Shown piece by piece: positions 1 to 7,836 of a DNA stretch of 33,014 nt. Position 1 is the stretch's first letter; each line of letters opens with the position of its first letter. The notes beneath the pieces were generated by a model. That model saw only the letters and a list, made by a program, of their open reading frames with translations, ran no database searches and was not told the origin of the DNA. The position numbers and the translations under genes are program-made. The stretch comes from Deltaproteobacteria bacterium (lineage in GTDB: Bacteria; Desulfobacterota; Desulfobacteria; Desulfobacterales; C00003060), in NCBI GenBank assembly GCA_016930875.1, contig JAFGFW010000125.1:1-33014 (forward strand), in the 5' to 3' direction.

Positions 1-369
1 ATCTTCCCTGTCGGGCCGAAGCTTCAGCGAAGGCTGATCGTCATTGCGACGTACCGTAAGTACGCCTCATTCCTCAAGATTGCGCCTGACGGCTTAGGAA
101 GAGGCCCGCGCCTTGCATCTGGTCCGCCTCCGGCGGATTACTGTGCCGTCTGTTTGCGGACTTTTTACGAGTCCGTCAATCTCGTTCAAAAATATTTCCT
201 ACGAGTTAGTATAGGACAACACAAATATCAAGATGAATTCTCTCCGGCCCTAGTGCACTGTCCTAAAAGTTCTATGCACGATTTTGGCAATTTAACATGG
301 TATCAAATCACAGGAACCACCTCAAAAAATCCGAATACCGAAACTGGCAATCACACCGGTCTAAGAGGT
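1..369. other. gene-free, repeat-rich left edge
   Basis: No credible coding region is seen; the short open frames here lack ribosome binding sites and family resemblance. The stretch holds a hairpin around 48-66 with a GTAC-bearing core, a palindrome at 123-137 (TCCGCC/GGCGGA arms) and a hairpin around 157-176 with GGACT/AGTCC arms. The rest, up to the 3' end of the HAD phosphatase gene, shows nothing I can name. These hairpins resemble dispersed repeats elsewhere in the window. Confidence 0.6.
48..66. repeat. palindromic repeat, GTAC-core hairpin (copy A)
   Basis: GACGTAC and GTACGCC arms flank a 5-base loop. The sequence on either side includes GCGCAATC-like and AGGCGTAC-like words on the minus strand. 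The same layout is seen in the element at 7459-7643, so this is probably another copy of one dispersed family. Confidence 0.5.
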
Positions 370-1182
370 TCATGATAGAATCCGGTCAATCGCTTCAGCC
401 CATCCACTGGGGCCTGATTTCTCCGAATAGACAACAGGGGCGCCACCTGGGATGGATTCCCATTCTCCTGTTTTTTTTCTGATTACAACGGGTATGTCTA
501 CATTCATGAGCATAGGGATATCATTGGCGCTGTCTCCCAGTCCGATACTCATCAGCTTCGTGCCGGGGTATGTCTGTTCATACAGTTTTCTCACGATTTG
601 CACTGCCTTTCCCTTGTCGTTGTGGCCCATCAAGTGGTAAAAGCGACCTCCCCTGGTAATCTGCAGCCCCTTCTTATGAAAGAGATCTTCAATGACCTGA
701 AGTGTTTCAGCACTATCATGGAAGAGGAACGGTTCGGAATATTCACGCATGGCAGCCAATCTGGCCTCCTCAACGGGAAGATCAGTATGAGCGCTAATCT
801 CTTCAATCGTCATTTCGGAAAACCCTCTCATTCTGAACTTCCCTTCATCCTTTATTTCCTTCCAGGTGTCGCACAACACACCGTAGGACACGCCTAGTTC
901 CATCACCTGATAAGATCCCTTTTCAACAAACCCCTTTTCTGTCAAATTCAGGATGTCATTCGGAACAAAAATTGCAGCCCCGTTTTCTACGATAAAGGGG
1001 GCTCTGAGGCCTATGCGGAGACGAAACACTTCGATCTCAAGTCGTGTCTTGCTGCTGCAGATTATCACGGGGATCAATCTTTGCCTGAGTGCCTCCAAGG
1101 TCGCCCGGGCATCATCAAACTCATAAGTGTCATAATCGATCAGAGTTCCATCCAGGTCGGTAAAAATCACAATTTTTTTCAT
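370..1182 (-). CDS. HAD-IIB phosphatase, mannosyl-/glucosyl-3-phosphoglycerate phosphatase type
   Basis: This 270-residue protein is a HAD-superfamily hydrolase of the Cof/MPGP (IIB) branch. The nucleophile motif DLDGT is at residues 9-13, a motif II Ser lies in the ICSSKT segment near residue 43, and the acidic motif GLGDSANDIPML lies near residue 222. Members of the mannosyl-3-phosphoglycerate phosphatase family dephosphorylate a sugar-phosphoglycerate to give mannosyl- or glucosylglycerate, cytoplasmic compatible solutes. The length fits the family. It is divergent from a glycosyltransferase of the same pathway type across about 150 bases, which supports this role over a general sugar-phosphate phosphatase. 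The sugar (mannose or glucose) cannot be read from sequence alone. Other HAD-IIB activities, such as sucrose-phosphatase type, are less likely. Confidence 0.82.
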   Translation of the reverse strand: MKKIVIFTDLDGTLIDYDTYEFDDARATLEALRQRLIPVIICSSKTRLEIEVFRLRIGLRAPFIVENGAAIFVPNDILNLTEKGFVEKGSYQVMELGVSYGVLCDTWKEIKDEGKFRMRGFSEMTIEEISAHTDLPVEEARLAAMREYSEPFLFHDSAETLQVIEDLFHKKGLQITRGGRFYHLMGHNDKGKAVQIVRKLYEQTYPGTKLMSIGLGDSANDIPMLMNVDIPVVIRKKTGEWESIPGGAPVVYSEKSGPSGWAEAIDRILS

Positions 1183-1196
1183 GTCGGATTTGCCTG

Positions 1197-1214
1197 GTTT
1201 CCATCCAGAAATGG
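1197..1214. repeat. dispersed repeat word GTTTCCATCCAGAAATGG
   Basis: Close copies of this word lie at 7459-7478 and 14883-14902. CCAT/ATGG arms give a short dyad. This copy sits between the divergent phosphatase and glycosyltransferase genes. Confidence 0.6.
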
Positions 1215-1236
1215 ATGCGCACTACCCAATGAACAG

Positions 1237-1265
1237 TTGACCTATGCTTCTATATATAATATAAA
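1237..1265 (+). promoter_or_regulatory. putative sigma-70 promoter of the glycosyltransferase gene
   Basis: TTGACC (1237-1242) is followed after a 17-base spacer by TATAAA (1260-1265). It lies in an AT-rich stretch about 70 bases upstream of the coding start. The spacing is ideal and each box is one base off consensus. Confidence 0.55.
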
Positions 1266-1333
1266 TATGTTTCAAAATGCCATGGTTTTTTTGATTTTCT
1301 GCTGGAGACAGGGCCGGTGTCACAAGGGGGAGG

Positions 1334-2548
1334 ATGATGCATATAGAAGAGAATCCGCACGATGTTCAAGCTGCTGACCTGATTGTAGGCATACCTTCGT
1401 ACAATGAAGCAGACCTCATTTCTTTCCCTACCCAGAAAGCAAGCGAAGGTCTTGTCAAGTATTTCGGGAGCAAGAACAGCGTAATCATTAACTGTGACAA
1501 CGATTCCAAAGACGGCACCCGCGAGGCCTTCATGAAGACCCCCACAGAAGTTCCGAAGATATACCTATCAACGCCGCCAGGTGTCACAGGAAAAGGAAAC
1601 AACTTCAAAAATCTGTTCCGAAAGAGCTGTGATCTGGGTGCACAGGCCGTTGTTGTGGTAGATGCGGATCTTAAGAGCATAACCCCACGGTGGATAAAAA
1701 ACCTGGGAGAACCCCTTTTTGAAGACTTCGGATTTGTCGCACCCCTTTATGTCAGACACAAGTATGACGGAACCATTACTAACAATATCGCATATCCCAT
1801 GACACGCGCGCTATATGGCCGCAGGGTGCGTCAACCTATTGGCGGCGACTTCGGCTTTTCCGGTGAACTGGCCGAGATTTATCTCTCGCACAACGATTGG
1901 ACGCCGGCCATAGCGGCGTTCGGCATCGACATATGGATGTCGACCATAGCTATGTGTCACGGCAAATCGATTTGCCAGTCTTTCATGGGACGACCCAAAG
2001 TTCACAAGCCAAAAGATCCGGGGGAGTCATTGGGTCCGATGTTCGTGCAGGTCGTAGGAACTATCTTTGATATGATGATAGACAACTGCGCTTTCTGGAA
2101 AGAGGTCAGGTGGAGCAAACCAACGGCCATTTTTGGGTTCGGATTGGGTGAGATGGAGATGCCTCCCCCGGTTGACGTGAACATCGAGCGGCTTTATGAG
2201 AAATTTCAGGCAGGTTTTGCTGATTATGGTTCCTTTTGGAAGGAGGTCCTTTCAGCCAATCTTTCAAAGAAGCTCTCCGAGGTCAAGGAACTCCCGTTGG
2301 CTGGTTTTGAATTTCCCGCTAACCTGTGGGCTGAGATGTTAATCGATTTTGCAGTGGCTTATAAGCATTGTAAAGATGGCAAGCAAAAACTGATGGAAAG
2401 CATAATCCCGCTCTATTTCGGGCGGACCTGTTCCTATGTTATTGAGTCGGAACCTATGACGATTCAGCAAGCCGAGGAACTTATTGAGGATCAATGCGGC
2501 GTTTTTGAATACAGCAAATCCTATTTGCTGAACAGATGGTTTGCATAG
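1334..2548 (+). CDS. glycosyltransferase, mannosylglycerate/glucosylglycerate synthase type
   Basis: This 404-residue protein is a GT-A fold glycosyltransferase. It opens with a nucleotide-sugar binding segment (VGIPSYNE) and has the metal-binding DAD in VVVDADLKSI near residue 115. Downstream are the signatures QPIGGDFGFSGE and FGIDIW, then a VHKP segment. From memory, these align in order with the QPLGGE, GIDT and KAH segments of Rhodothermus mannosylglycerate synthase (GT78) and with the related glucosyl-3-phosphoglycerate synthases. The likely role is joining a nucleotide sugar to glycerate or 3-phosphoglycerate to make a compatible solute; the divergent HAD phosphatase favours the two-step phosphoglycerate route. 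Two adjacent ATGs (1334 and 1337) follow AAGGGGGAGG; 1337 has the better spacing. Donor and acceptor remain inferred. Confidence 0.82.
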   Translation: MMHIEENPHDVQAADLIVGIPSYNEADLISFPTQKASEGLVKYFGSKNSVIINCDNDSKDGTREAFMKTPTEVPKIYLSTPPGVTGKGNNFKNLFRKSCDLGAQAVVVVDADLKSITPRWIKNLGEPLFEDFGFVAPLYVRHKYDGTITNNIAYPMTRALYGRRVRQPIGGDFGFSGELAEIYLSHNDWTPAIAAFGIDIWMSTIAMCHGKSICQSFMGRPKVHKPKDPGESLGPMFVQVVGTIFDMMIDNCAFWKEVRWSKPTAIFGFGLGEMEMPPPVDVNIERLYEKFQAGFADYGSFWKEVLSANLSKKLSEVKELPLAGFEFPANLWAEMLIDFAVAYKHCKDGKQKLMESIIPLYFGRTCSYVIESEPMTIQQAEELIEDQCGVFEYSKSYLLNRWFA

Positions 2549-2566
2549 ATTGCAGCGGAGGCCCCT

Positions 2567-2947
2567 ATGAAAAAAATTCTCATTGTTGACGACGAAGAAG
2601 TTATTCGTATCCTCTATACCGAGGAGTTGGAGGAAGAAGGCTATGAGGTCGTCACGACAGGAAGTGGTCACGGTCTGATAGAGGTTATTGAAGTGGAAAA
2701 GCCGGATCTTGTTGTCCTGGACATTAAAATGGCTGAGCATGACGGGTTGGATTTGCTGCAGGACATCAGAAAGGACTTTTACAATATTCCTGTGGTTCTT
2801 TGTTCTGCTTACTCTTCCTTTAAAGGGGATCTGAAGTCCATAGCAGCTGACTACTACGTGGTAAAGAGCGCAGACCTGAGCGAGTTGAAACAGAAGATAA
2901 GAATGGCGTTAGAAGGACATATTCCACACCAATCCACTCAGGAATGA
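2567..2947 (+). CDS. single-domain response regulator (receiver only)
   Basis: This 126-residue protein is a CheY-like receiver with no output domain. It shows the acidic pair in ILIVDDEE, the phospho-acceptor Asp in VVLDIKM near residue 53, the switch Ser in VVLCSAYSS and the conserved Lys in YYVVKSADL near the end. It starts 18 bases after the glycosyltransferase stop behind GGAGG and is followed at similar spacing by the sugar phosphomutase, so the three genes look co-transcribed. No histidine kinase is encoded in the window, so its partner is elsewhere. A link to solute synthesis is suggested only by position. Confidence 0.9.
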   Translation: MKKILIVDDEEVIRILYTEELEEEGYEVVTTGSGHGLIEVIEVEKPDLVVLDIKMAEHDGLDLLQDIRKDFYNIPVVLCSAYSSFKGDLKSIAADYYVVKSADLSELKQKIRMALEGHIPHQSTQE

Positions 2948-2974
2948 TCCTCTGAATGTTATTTTGGAGGGGCT

Positions 2975-4327
2975 ATGAACCCTGAAATTTTCAGAAAATA
3001 TGACATTCGCGGGATTGTGGACAAGGATATCACTGAGGAAGATGTGGTCTCTATTGGAAGAGGGGTTGGCACCTACCTTAGGGCTGAAAACCGCTCCCAT
3101 GTTGTAGTGGGGCAGGACTGCCGGTTGAGCTCTGACCGCTATGGCAAGCTTTTGGTGGATGGTCTACTTGCTACAGGCTGTGATGTTGTGGAAATCGGGG
3201 TATGCCCTACACCGGTTTTTTACTTTGCTATCAGGCAGTTGAAAAAGGAAGGCGGGATCATGGTCACAGCCAGCCATAACCCCCCTGAGTATAATGGGTT
3301 TAAGCTGTGCAGTGGTTACGACACCCTCTTTGGAAAGCAGATACAAAGAGTGCGACAAATCATAGAGGAGGGCAGTTTCACCCATGGCAGCGGAAGCGCC
3401 GAAACAGTGGATGTGGTTAGCCCTTACAAAGAGTTCTTGAAAGGAAATATCAGGATTGTCAAATCACTTAGGGTTGGCGTTGATGCTGGCAACGGCACTG
3501 CCGGAGTAGTGGCCGTTCCCATTTTAAGGGACTTGGGCTGCGAAGTTTTTGATCTTTATTGCGATATGGACGGCACTTTTCCCAACCATGAGTCGGATCC
3601 TACGGTGGTCGAGAACATGCAGGACCTGATAGCATTAGTTCACGATAAGAGACTTGATGTAGGCATCGGCTATGACGGCGATGGAGATCGCATAGGCATT
3701 GTTGACGAAAAGGGCAACATCATATGGGGCGACCAACTGATGATCGTATTTGCCAGGGAGATCCTTTCTCGCAAGCCAGGGGTCACATTCATTTCAGAAG
3801 TGAAGTGCTCCCAGACTCTTTATGATGACATTGAGAAACACGGTGGCCGGGCGATCATGTGGAAGACCGGACACTCTCTTATTAAACAGAAAATGAAAGA
3901 GGTTAAGGCAGAACTGGCCGGCGAGATGAGCGGGCACATGTTCTTTGCCGACCGTTACTTTGGTTATGATGACGCAATCTATGCCTCGTGCCGTCTACTG
4001 GAAATTCTGGCAGTGACTGGCAATACGATTTCCGAACTCTTGAGTGACGTGCCAAAAACTTATACCACGCCTGAGATCCGTGTGCCGTGCCCGGATAACA
4101 AGAAATTTCTGTTGGTAAAAGAGGTTACAGAATATTTGCGTCAGCGACACGAGATCATCGACATAGACGGCGTACGTGTTCTTTATAGGGACGGCTGGGG
4201 GCTGGTTCGGGCCTCCAATACACAGCCTGTGCTGGTCCTGAGATTCGAGGCCCTTTCCCCTGAGCGGCTTTTGCAGATCCGAGAAGAAGTGGAAACGATT
4301 GTGGCCGACATTGAAAAAGGCCTTTAG
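2975..4327 (+). CDS. phosphomannomutase/phosphoglucomutase
   Basis: This 450-residue protein is an alpha-D-phosphohexomutase of the AlgC/ManB type, which interconverts hexose-6- and hexose-1-phosphates. It begins with the typical FRKYDIRG segment and has the phosphoserine loop TASHNPPEYNG. It also has the Mg-binding loop DGDGDRIG, the sugar-specificity loop GEMSGH, and a C-terminal phosphate-binding region with RASNTQPVLVLRFEA. The length fits the family. GGAGGGG precedes the ATG. It follows the glycosyltransferase and receiver genes, so it plausibly supplies mannose-1-P or glucose-1-P for nucleotide-sugar donors used in glycosylglycerate or polysaccharide synthesis. Substrate preference cannot be told from sequence. 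Confidence 0.93.
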   Translation: MNPEIFRKYDIRGIVDKDITEEDVVSIGRGVGTYLRAENRSHVVVGQDCRLSSDRYGKLLVDGLLATGCDVVEIGVCPTPVFYFAIRQLKKEGGIMVTASHNPPEYNGFKLCSGYDTLFGKQIQRVRQIIEEGSFTHGSGSAETVDVVSPYKEFLKGNIRIVKSLRVGVDAGNGTAGVVAVPILRDLGCEVFDLYCDMDGTFPNHESDPTVVENMQDLIALVHDKRLDVGIGYDGDGDRIGIVDEKGNIIWGDQLMIVFAREILSRKPGVTFISEVKCSQTLYDDIEKHGGRAIMWKTGHSLIKQKMKEVKAELAGEMSGHMFFADRYFGYDDAIYASCRLLEILAVTGNTISELLSDVPKTYTTPEIRVPCPDNKKFLLVKEVTEYLRQRHEIIDIDGVRVLYRDGWGLVRASNTQPVLVLRFEALSPERLLQIREEVETIVADIEKGL

Positions 4328-4338
4328 TCCGTTTTTTG

Positions 4339-4368
4339 TTGACTTTTCAAAATGTTATTATGTATTAA
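4339..4368 (+). promoter_or_regulatory. putative promoter of the HU-like gene
   Basis: TTGACT (4339-4344) and TATTAA (4363-4368) are separated by 18 bases in an AT-rich gap after the phosphomutase stop. This suggests the HU-like gene has its own promoter. Confidence 0.45.
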
Positions 4369-4418
4369 CCAATATCTTTTTCTTATCTTGAAATCAAAAA
4401 CACGCAGACGGAGGGGGC

Positions 4419-4694
4419 ATGAATAAATCAGGTCTCGTAAGCGCTTTGCAACGGGAAGGAGCCATTAGCAAGGCAAAGGCTGAGACTGTCATCAATATTT
4501 TTTTTGATGCTATGTCCGACGCTCTGGCAAAGGGTGATAGGGTTGAAATCCGCGGTTTGTGCAGCATCTATGTTAAGAAATACAAGGGCTATGTCGGAAG
4601 GAACCCAAAGACCGGAGCCCCCGTTGAAATACTGCCAAAGACGCTCCCATTCTTCAAGTGCGGAAAGGAACTGAAAGAACGGATTGATTATTGA
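4419..4694 (+). CDS. HU/IHF family DNA-binding protein
   Basis: This 91-residue protein has the full length of an HU-type histone-like protein. Its N-terminal helices carry the LVSALQREGAISKAKAETVI pattern. They are followed by the EIRGLCSIYVKKYKGYVGRNPKTG strand-and-arm region and a C-terminal helix. The arm carries GRNPKTGAPVEI, where the conserved intercalating Pro normally sits. It would bend and compact DNA as a dimer. GGAGGGGGC lies just before the ATG. It converges on plsY with only about 15 bases between stops. A Cys in GLCSIYV, where Phe is usual, is a mild oddity. Confidence 0.92.
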   Translation: MNKSGLVSALQREGAISKAKAETVINIFFDAMSDALAKGDRVEIRGLCSIYVKKYKGYVGRNPKTGAPVEILPKTLPFFKCGKELKERIDY

Positions 4695-4709
4695 CCTCAA
4701 CGTATTTCC

Positions 4710-5330
4710 TCAAGTTCTTCTTTTCGGACGCATGGATGAATGCTCCGTCCCGTCAATCAGACGTCTAATGTTGTCAGCATGACGGGCAAATATGAAGAAT
4801 GCCATGAGGACGGCACAGCCTGTTATGGGGATAGAGTGCGTGCCAAGCCAAATACCGCAGGGGAGCACTACTGCTGCAGAAAGGGAGCCTGCAGAAGAAT
4901 ATCCCGTAGTGCAAAGGGCAAGAATATACACCAGTGCGCATACAAGAAAGACAAGGGGTGACATGATTAGGACACAGCCTGCAGCAGTTGCCACACCCTT
5001 GCCTCCTTTGAAGCCTAAAAATACCGGGAAAAGGTGACCGGTAAAGGCCGAAAGAGCTACAAGGCAGACCCACAACTCACCCTTCCAGTCAGAGATATCC
5101 ACCCAGCACACAGCTACGAGTACCGGAATAACACCCTTTAAGATGTCCCCGACAAGCGTCATGATCCCGAGCTTTTTCCCTGCCAGGCGATAAACATTGT
5201 AGGCCCCAATATTTCTACTCCCTGCCTCTTGAATGTTCACATCGCTAAACGAGCGCGTAAAGATCACGCCCCACGGCACAGAACCAAGGAGATAGGCAAA
5301 TAGCGGCAAGATTATGGCCTTGGAAATCAT
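4710..5330 (-). CDS. plsY: glycerol-3-phosphate acyltransferase PlsY
   Basis: PlsY transfers acyl groups from acyl-phosphate to glycerol-3-phosphate, the first step of phospholipid synthesis, in the inner membrane. About 206 residues include the N-terminal YLLGSVPWG motif, the GSRNIGAYNVYR motif (family GSGNxGATNxxR) and the GHLFPVFLGFKGGKGVAT motif, with several hydrophobic helices. The first ATG (at 5330, M-I-S-K) fits the family start. An upstream TTG at 5342 would add four residues and has no better ribosome site. It lies just downstream of bamD and is probably the last gene of the trxA-trxB-bamD-plsY run. The C-terminus is a basic tail (MRPKRRT). Confidence 0.93.
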   Translation of the reverse strand: MISKAIILPLFAYLLGSVPWGVIFTRSFSDVNIQEAGSRNIGAYNVYRLAGKKLGIMTLVGDILKGVIPVLVAVCWVDISDWKGELWVCLVALSAFTGHLFPVFLGFKGGKGVATAAGCVLIMSPLVFLVCALVYILALCTTGYSSAGSLSAAVVLPCGIWLGTHSIPITGCAVLMAFFIFARHADNIRRLIDGTEHSSMRPKRRT

Positions 5331-5352
5331 GCTGGTTGGCAATACGGAAAGC

Positions 5353-6030
5353 TTATTCGGGTCCGGGAGCAGCGTTTTTCATCTCTGCCTGACATATGGC
5401 GATGTACTGTATGGCCTTGTAGTGAACGCCCAAGTCGGGATAGGATTCAATAACGGTCTTGAAACGTTCCAGGGCAGCCTTGTAGTGTTTTGTTTTATAG
5501 TAGAATATCCCTATGTTTAATTCATGCTCAGCCAGATTCTTGTTGCAGACCCTAATGTGTTCTTCGGCCTTTTTGGCAAAAGGGCTCTTGGGATAGCTGT
5601 GAATCAGTCGTTCAAAGGCATGGACTGCCTCCTGGGTCGCGGTCTGGTCCCTGTCAATGATTTCGAGCCGGTCAAAATGGCACCGACCTATCTGATAAAC
5701 CACATAAGGGACAGCTTCGTTCTTCGGATGAAGGTTTTCGAATTCTTCATAAGCAAAAATGGCTTCCTCGTACTCCTTGCGGTAATAATAGGCATCGCCA
5801 AGTTTGAGTTCGGCAAGAACAGCATATTGGCTGAATGGATACCAGTCCTTCAGTTTTTCAAAAGCCTCAATAGACTCCCTGTAATCTTCGTCCCTAAGGG
5901 CCTCCATCCCTTCTTCGGCGAGCTCTCGTGCAGTCTTCTCCTCTTTTGTCTGGCTAAACCAGGCACAGCCGAAAAACTGGATAGTCACTCCGAAAATGAC
6001 AATAAGTTGAAGGCCTTTTTTGAGATTCAC
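5353..6030 (-). CDS. bamD: outer membrane assembly lipoprotein BamD
   Basis: BamD is a periplasmic, lipid-anchored TPR protein of the BAM complex that inserts beta-barrel proteins in the outer membrane. I place the start at a GTG (6030). It is preceded by GAGGA at good spacing and gives a signal peptide (VNLKKGLQLIVIFG) with a lipobox ending at Cys in FFGCAW. The longer frame from 6096 runs back into trxB and lacks a ribosome site. The mature part has TPR-like repeats typical of BamD: an A-x-EGMEAL first helix, ESIEAFEKLKDWYPFSQYA, EAIFAYEEFENLHPKN, and the HAFERLIHSYPKSPFAKKA block. About 225 residues is normal. It lies 13 bases after the trxB stop. Confidence 0.92.
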   Translation of the reverse strand: MNLKKGLQLIVIFGVTIQFFGCAWFSQTKEEKTARELAEEGMEALRDEDYRESIEAFEKLKDWYPFSQYAVLAELKLGDAYYYRKEYEEAIFAYEEFENLHPKNEAVPYVVYQIGRCHFDRLEIIDRDQTATQEAVHAFERLIHSYPKSPFAKKAEEHIRVCNKNLAEHELNIGIFYYKTKHYKAALERFKTVIESYPDLGVHYKAIQYIAICQAEMKNAAPGPE

Positions 6031-6043
6031 AAAAATGTCCTCA

Positions 6044-6955
6044 TCATGAGTCGGCCAGCTTTTTTGCATATCCTGCTGCCTCCAGGCCTGCCACACACCC
6101 TTCGCCCACTGCCTTGGCTATCTGCCAGGGCTGCCCGGTAATATCTCCTGCGGCATACAAACCCGGAATATTCGTTTCCTGCTTCTTGTTGGTTTCAATA
6201 AAGCTAAAGGTCTCTGCGTCGAAAATGACCCCGAGGTTGGCCGCCAGCTCCATGGCGCCCTTTGCACCCAACTCCACAAAAATACCGTCCACTTTCAGGC
6301 TCTCGCCGTTAGTCAGCAACACCTCTTCCACTTCGTCGCTTCCAACTATCTTTTTGACCCAGACGTCATGGATAACTTTGACGTCACTCTTCTTTAGCTG
6401 GTCGTGGAGTAAATCACTGATCCTGAGTTCACGACATACCAGGTGAACCTGTTTAGCATAGCCCAAAAGGGTTATAGCGCCGGTTGCAGCTGCGCTTTCA
6501 TTTCCCACCACCACCACATCCAAGCCCCTGAAAAAGTTGGCATCGCAATCTACGCAATAGCTCACGCCCCGACCGACAAGCTCCTTTTCTCCTTTCACGC
6601 GGAGCTTTTTTCGAGAAACGCCCATGGCAAGTATCAGCGCTTTGGACCTGAAGGTCTCGCCGCTCTCAGTAATCAGGGTGAAGAGATCATTCTCGCTTTT
6701 CGTTTCAATGATGTCCTCTTCTATAAATACCGCTTCAAAGCTCTCCGCCTGCTGCCTGCCGCCCTCCAGCAGATCTTTGCCGGCAACCACTTTTTCAAAA
6801 CAACAGAAGTTAGCCACGTGAGCCTTGTAAAGGCTGCTCTTTTCCGGCTTCCCAAAAACCAACACCTTCGCCTTTCTCCCGGAAGCGTGGATGGCAGCCT
6901 GAAGTCCGGAAGGCCCGCAGCCAATGATGGCAACATCGCACGAATTGGGGGGCAT
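6044..6955 (-). CDS. trxB: thioredoxin reductase-like FAD/NAD(P)H flavoprotein
   Basis: This 303-residue protein has the layout of a low-Mr thioredoxin reductase. The FAD-binding GCGPSGLQAA motif is at the N-terminus, the redox pair CVDC lies near residue 135, and a second nucleotide site (VVVVGNESAAATGA) follows. The C-terminal FAD segment is GLYAAGDITGQPWQIAKAVGEG. It would pass electrons from NAD(P)H to the thioredoxin encoded just upstream; stop and start are one base apart (TGA-A-ATG). The second nucleotide motif reads GNESAA rather than the usual GGGDSA, so cofactor preference (NADPH, NADH or ferredoxin-type input) is uncertain. CVDC in place of CATC is within family variation. Confidence 0.92.
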   Translation of the reverse strand: MPPNSCDVAIIGCGPSGLQAAIHASGRKAKVLVFGKPEKSSLYKAHVANFCCFEKVVAGKDLLEGGRQQAESFEAVFIEEDIIETKSENDLFTLITESGETFRSKALILAMGVSRKKLRVKGEKELVGRGVSYCVDCDANFFRGLDVVVVGNESAAATGAITLLGYAKQVHLVCRELRISDLLHDQLKKSDVKVIHDVWVKKIVGSDEVEEVLLTNGESLKVDGIFVELGAKGAMELAANLGVIFDAETFSFIETNKKQETNIPGLYAAGDITGQPWQIAKAVGEGCVAGLEAAGYAKKLADS

Positions 6956-6956
6956 T

Positions 6957-7286
6957 TCACAAGGCCTTTTTCACAAATTCTTCGATGTGGGACTTTGGCA
7001 CTGCGCCAACGACTTGGTCAAGGACCCCGCCATCTTTGAACAGTATAATGGTAGGGATAGCCCGAATGCTATATTTCGTTGGCGTGTTAGGGCTCTGGTC
7101 TACGTTGCATCGACCAAAAATCATCCTGTCTCCATATGTCTCTTCCAATTCCTTGAAGATCGGGGCGATAGCCTTGCAGGGTCCGCACCAGGGCGCCCAA
7201 AAATCCACCAGAGCTGGTTTCTCTGCCTTCAATATCTCTGATTCAAAGTTACTGTCGTCAACGTCCAACAAACCTTGCTCTCCCAT
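6957..7286 (-). CDS. trxA: thioredoxin
   Basis: This 109-residue thioredoxin has the active site WAPWCGPCKA near residues 32-41 and the cis-Pro in IRAIPTIILF. The typical GGVLDQVVGAVPK turn precedes the last helix. It is a cytoplasmic disulfide reductant and first gene of the trxA-trxB-bamD-plsY run. AAAGGAGTG lies upstream of the ATG. A near-consensus sigma-70 promoter lies 60-90 bases upstream. The length is canonical. Confidence 0.96.
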   Translation of the reverse strand: MGEQGLLDVDDSNFESEILKAEKPALVDFWAPWCGPCKAIAPIFKELEETYGDRMIFGRCNVDQSPNTPTKYSIRAIPTIILFKDGGVLDQVVGAVPKSHIEEFVKKAL

Positions 7287-7343
7287 AATTTCACTCCTTT
7301 TCTATTCATATGCTTACTCAAGAGAGAAGTCCCGAGTTTCTTT

Positions 7344-7372
7344 TGTATAGGACACAGGATATGGTTTGTCAA
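7344..7372 (-). promoter_or_regulatory. sigma-70 promoter of trxA operon
   Basis: On the minus strand, TTGACA (7372-7367) and TATACA (7349-7344) are separated by exactly 17 bases. The predicted start lies around 7337, leaving a leader of about 50 bases to the trxA ATG. Confidence 0.7.
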
Positions 7373-7458
7373 CTTGAACAGACATCGATTTCAACAATAA
7401 CAAATGGCACATTTCGGCCGGCTTTCCTGCTTGACACCCGGGCAATACGATGTTACTT

Positions 7459-7643
7459 AGTTTCCATTCAGAAATGGCCCTTTTCCGTAATCGCCGTCTT
7501 CGCCATAGTAGCCTTCTTGGCTACGACGGCTGAATCGGCGTCAATCTGCGGGATCGCTTGTGCGGCGTACCAATGTACGCCTCCGCGCAATCCCTTGATT
7601 TCCTTGACCTTGCGAAAAATTGCTCATTTTTGAATTGGAAACT
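7459..7643. mobile_element. MITE-like element with terminal inverted repeats (copy B)
   Basis: The left end AGTTTCCATTC and right end GAATTGGAAACT form a terminal inverted repeat with a one-base gap. Inside are a nested hairpin (7493-7498 with 7525-7530, and 7508-7513 with 7519-7524) and a GGCGTAC/GTACGCC hairpin (7564-7581). There is no coding capacity. It ends three bases before the tRNA-Lys gene. Whether it was ever mobile is inferred from the structure. Confidence 0.5.
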
Positions 7644-7645
7644 GC

Positions 7646-7721
7646 GGGCCGTTAACTCAGTCGGTAGAGTATCTGCCTTTTAAGCAGAGAGTCGCGCGTT
7701 CGAGCCGCGCACGGCCCACCA
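7646..7721 (+). tRNA. tRNA-Lys (anticodon TTT)
   Basis: The acceptor arm pairs GGGCCGT with ACGGCCC, and an ACCA end is encoded at 7718-7721. The anticodon loop CTTTTAA is held by a TCTGC/GCAGA stem and gives TTT. The T arm GCGCG-TTCGAGC-CGCGC is perfect. Confidence 0.97.
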
Positions 7722-7723
7722 GT

Positions 7724-7795
7724 GCCCCCATCGTCTAGTCTGGTCCAGGACATCCCGCCTTCAAGCGGGGCACACTGGGTCAAAGGCAGGTCGAA
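7724..7795 (+). pseudogene. decayed tRNA-Glu copy
   Basis: The first 31 or so bases match the intact tRNA-Glu that starts at 7837, apart from one acceptor change. This covers the acceptor 5' strand, D arm and start of the anticodon stem. The anticodon arm is altered to CCCGC-CTTCAAG-CGGGG, so the anticodon position reads TCA. The T arm is degenerate and no 3' acceptor strand (GGGGGC-type) or CCA follows. It is best read as a tRNA pseudogene. Confidence 0.7.
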
Positions 7796-7836
7796 GATCT
7801 GCTTCGCTGGAACGGGAACGAAACGCTACATACTGT

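Noticed and set aside
6031-6096. BamD start at 6096
   Set aside because: This would overlap the trxB coding end and put 22 non-signal residues before the lipoprotein signal; the GTG at 6030 has a ribosome site.
7724-7800. Possible selenocysteine tRNA because the anticodon loop reads TCA
   Set aside because: The D arm and 5' acceptor copy the neighbouring tRNA-Glu, there is no long acceptor/variable arm, and the 3' acceptor strand is missing.
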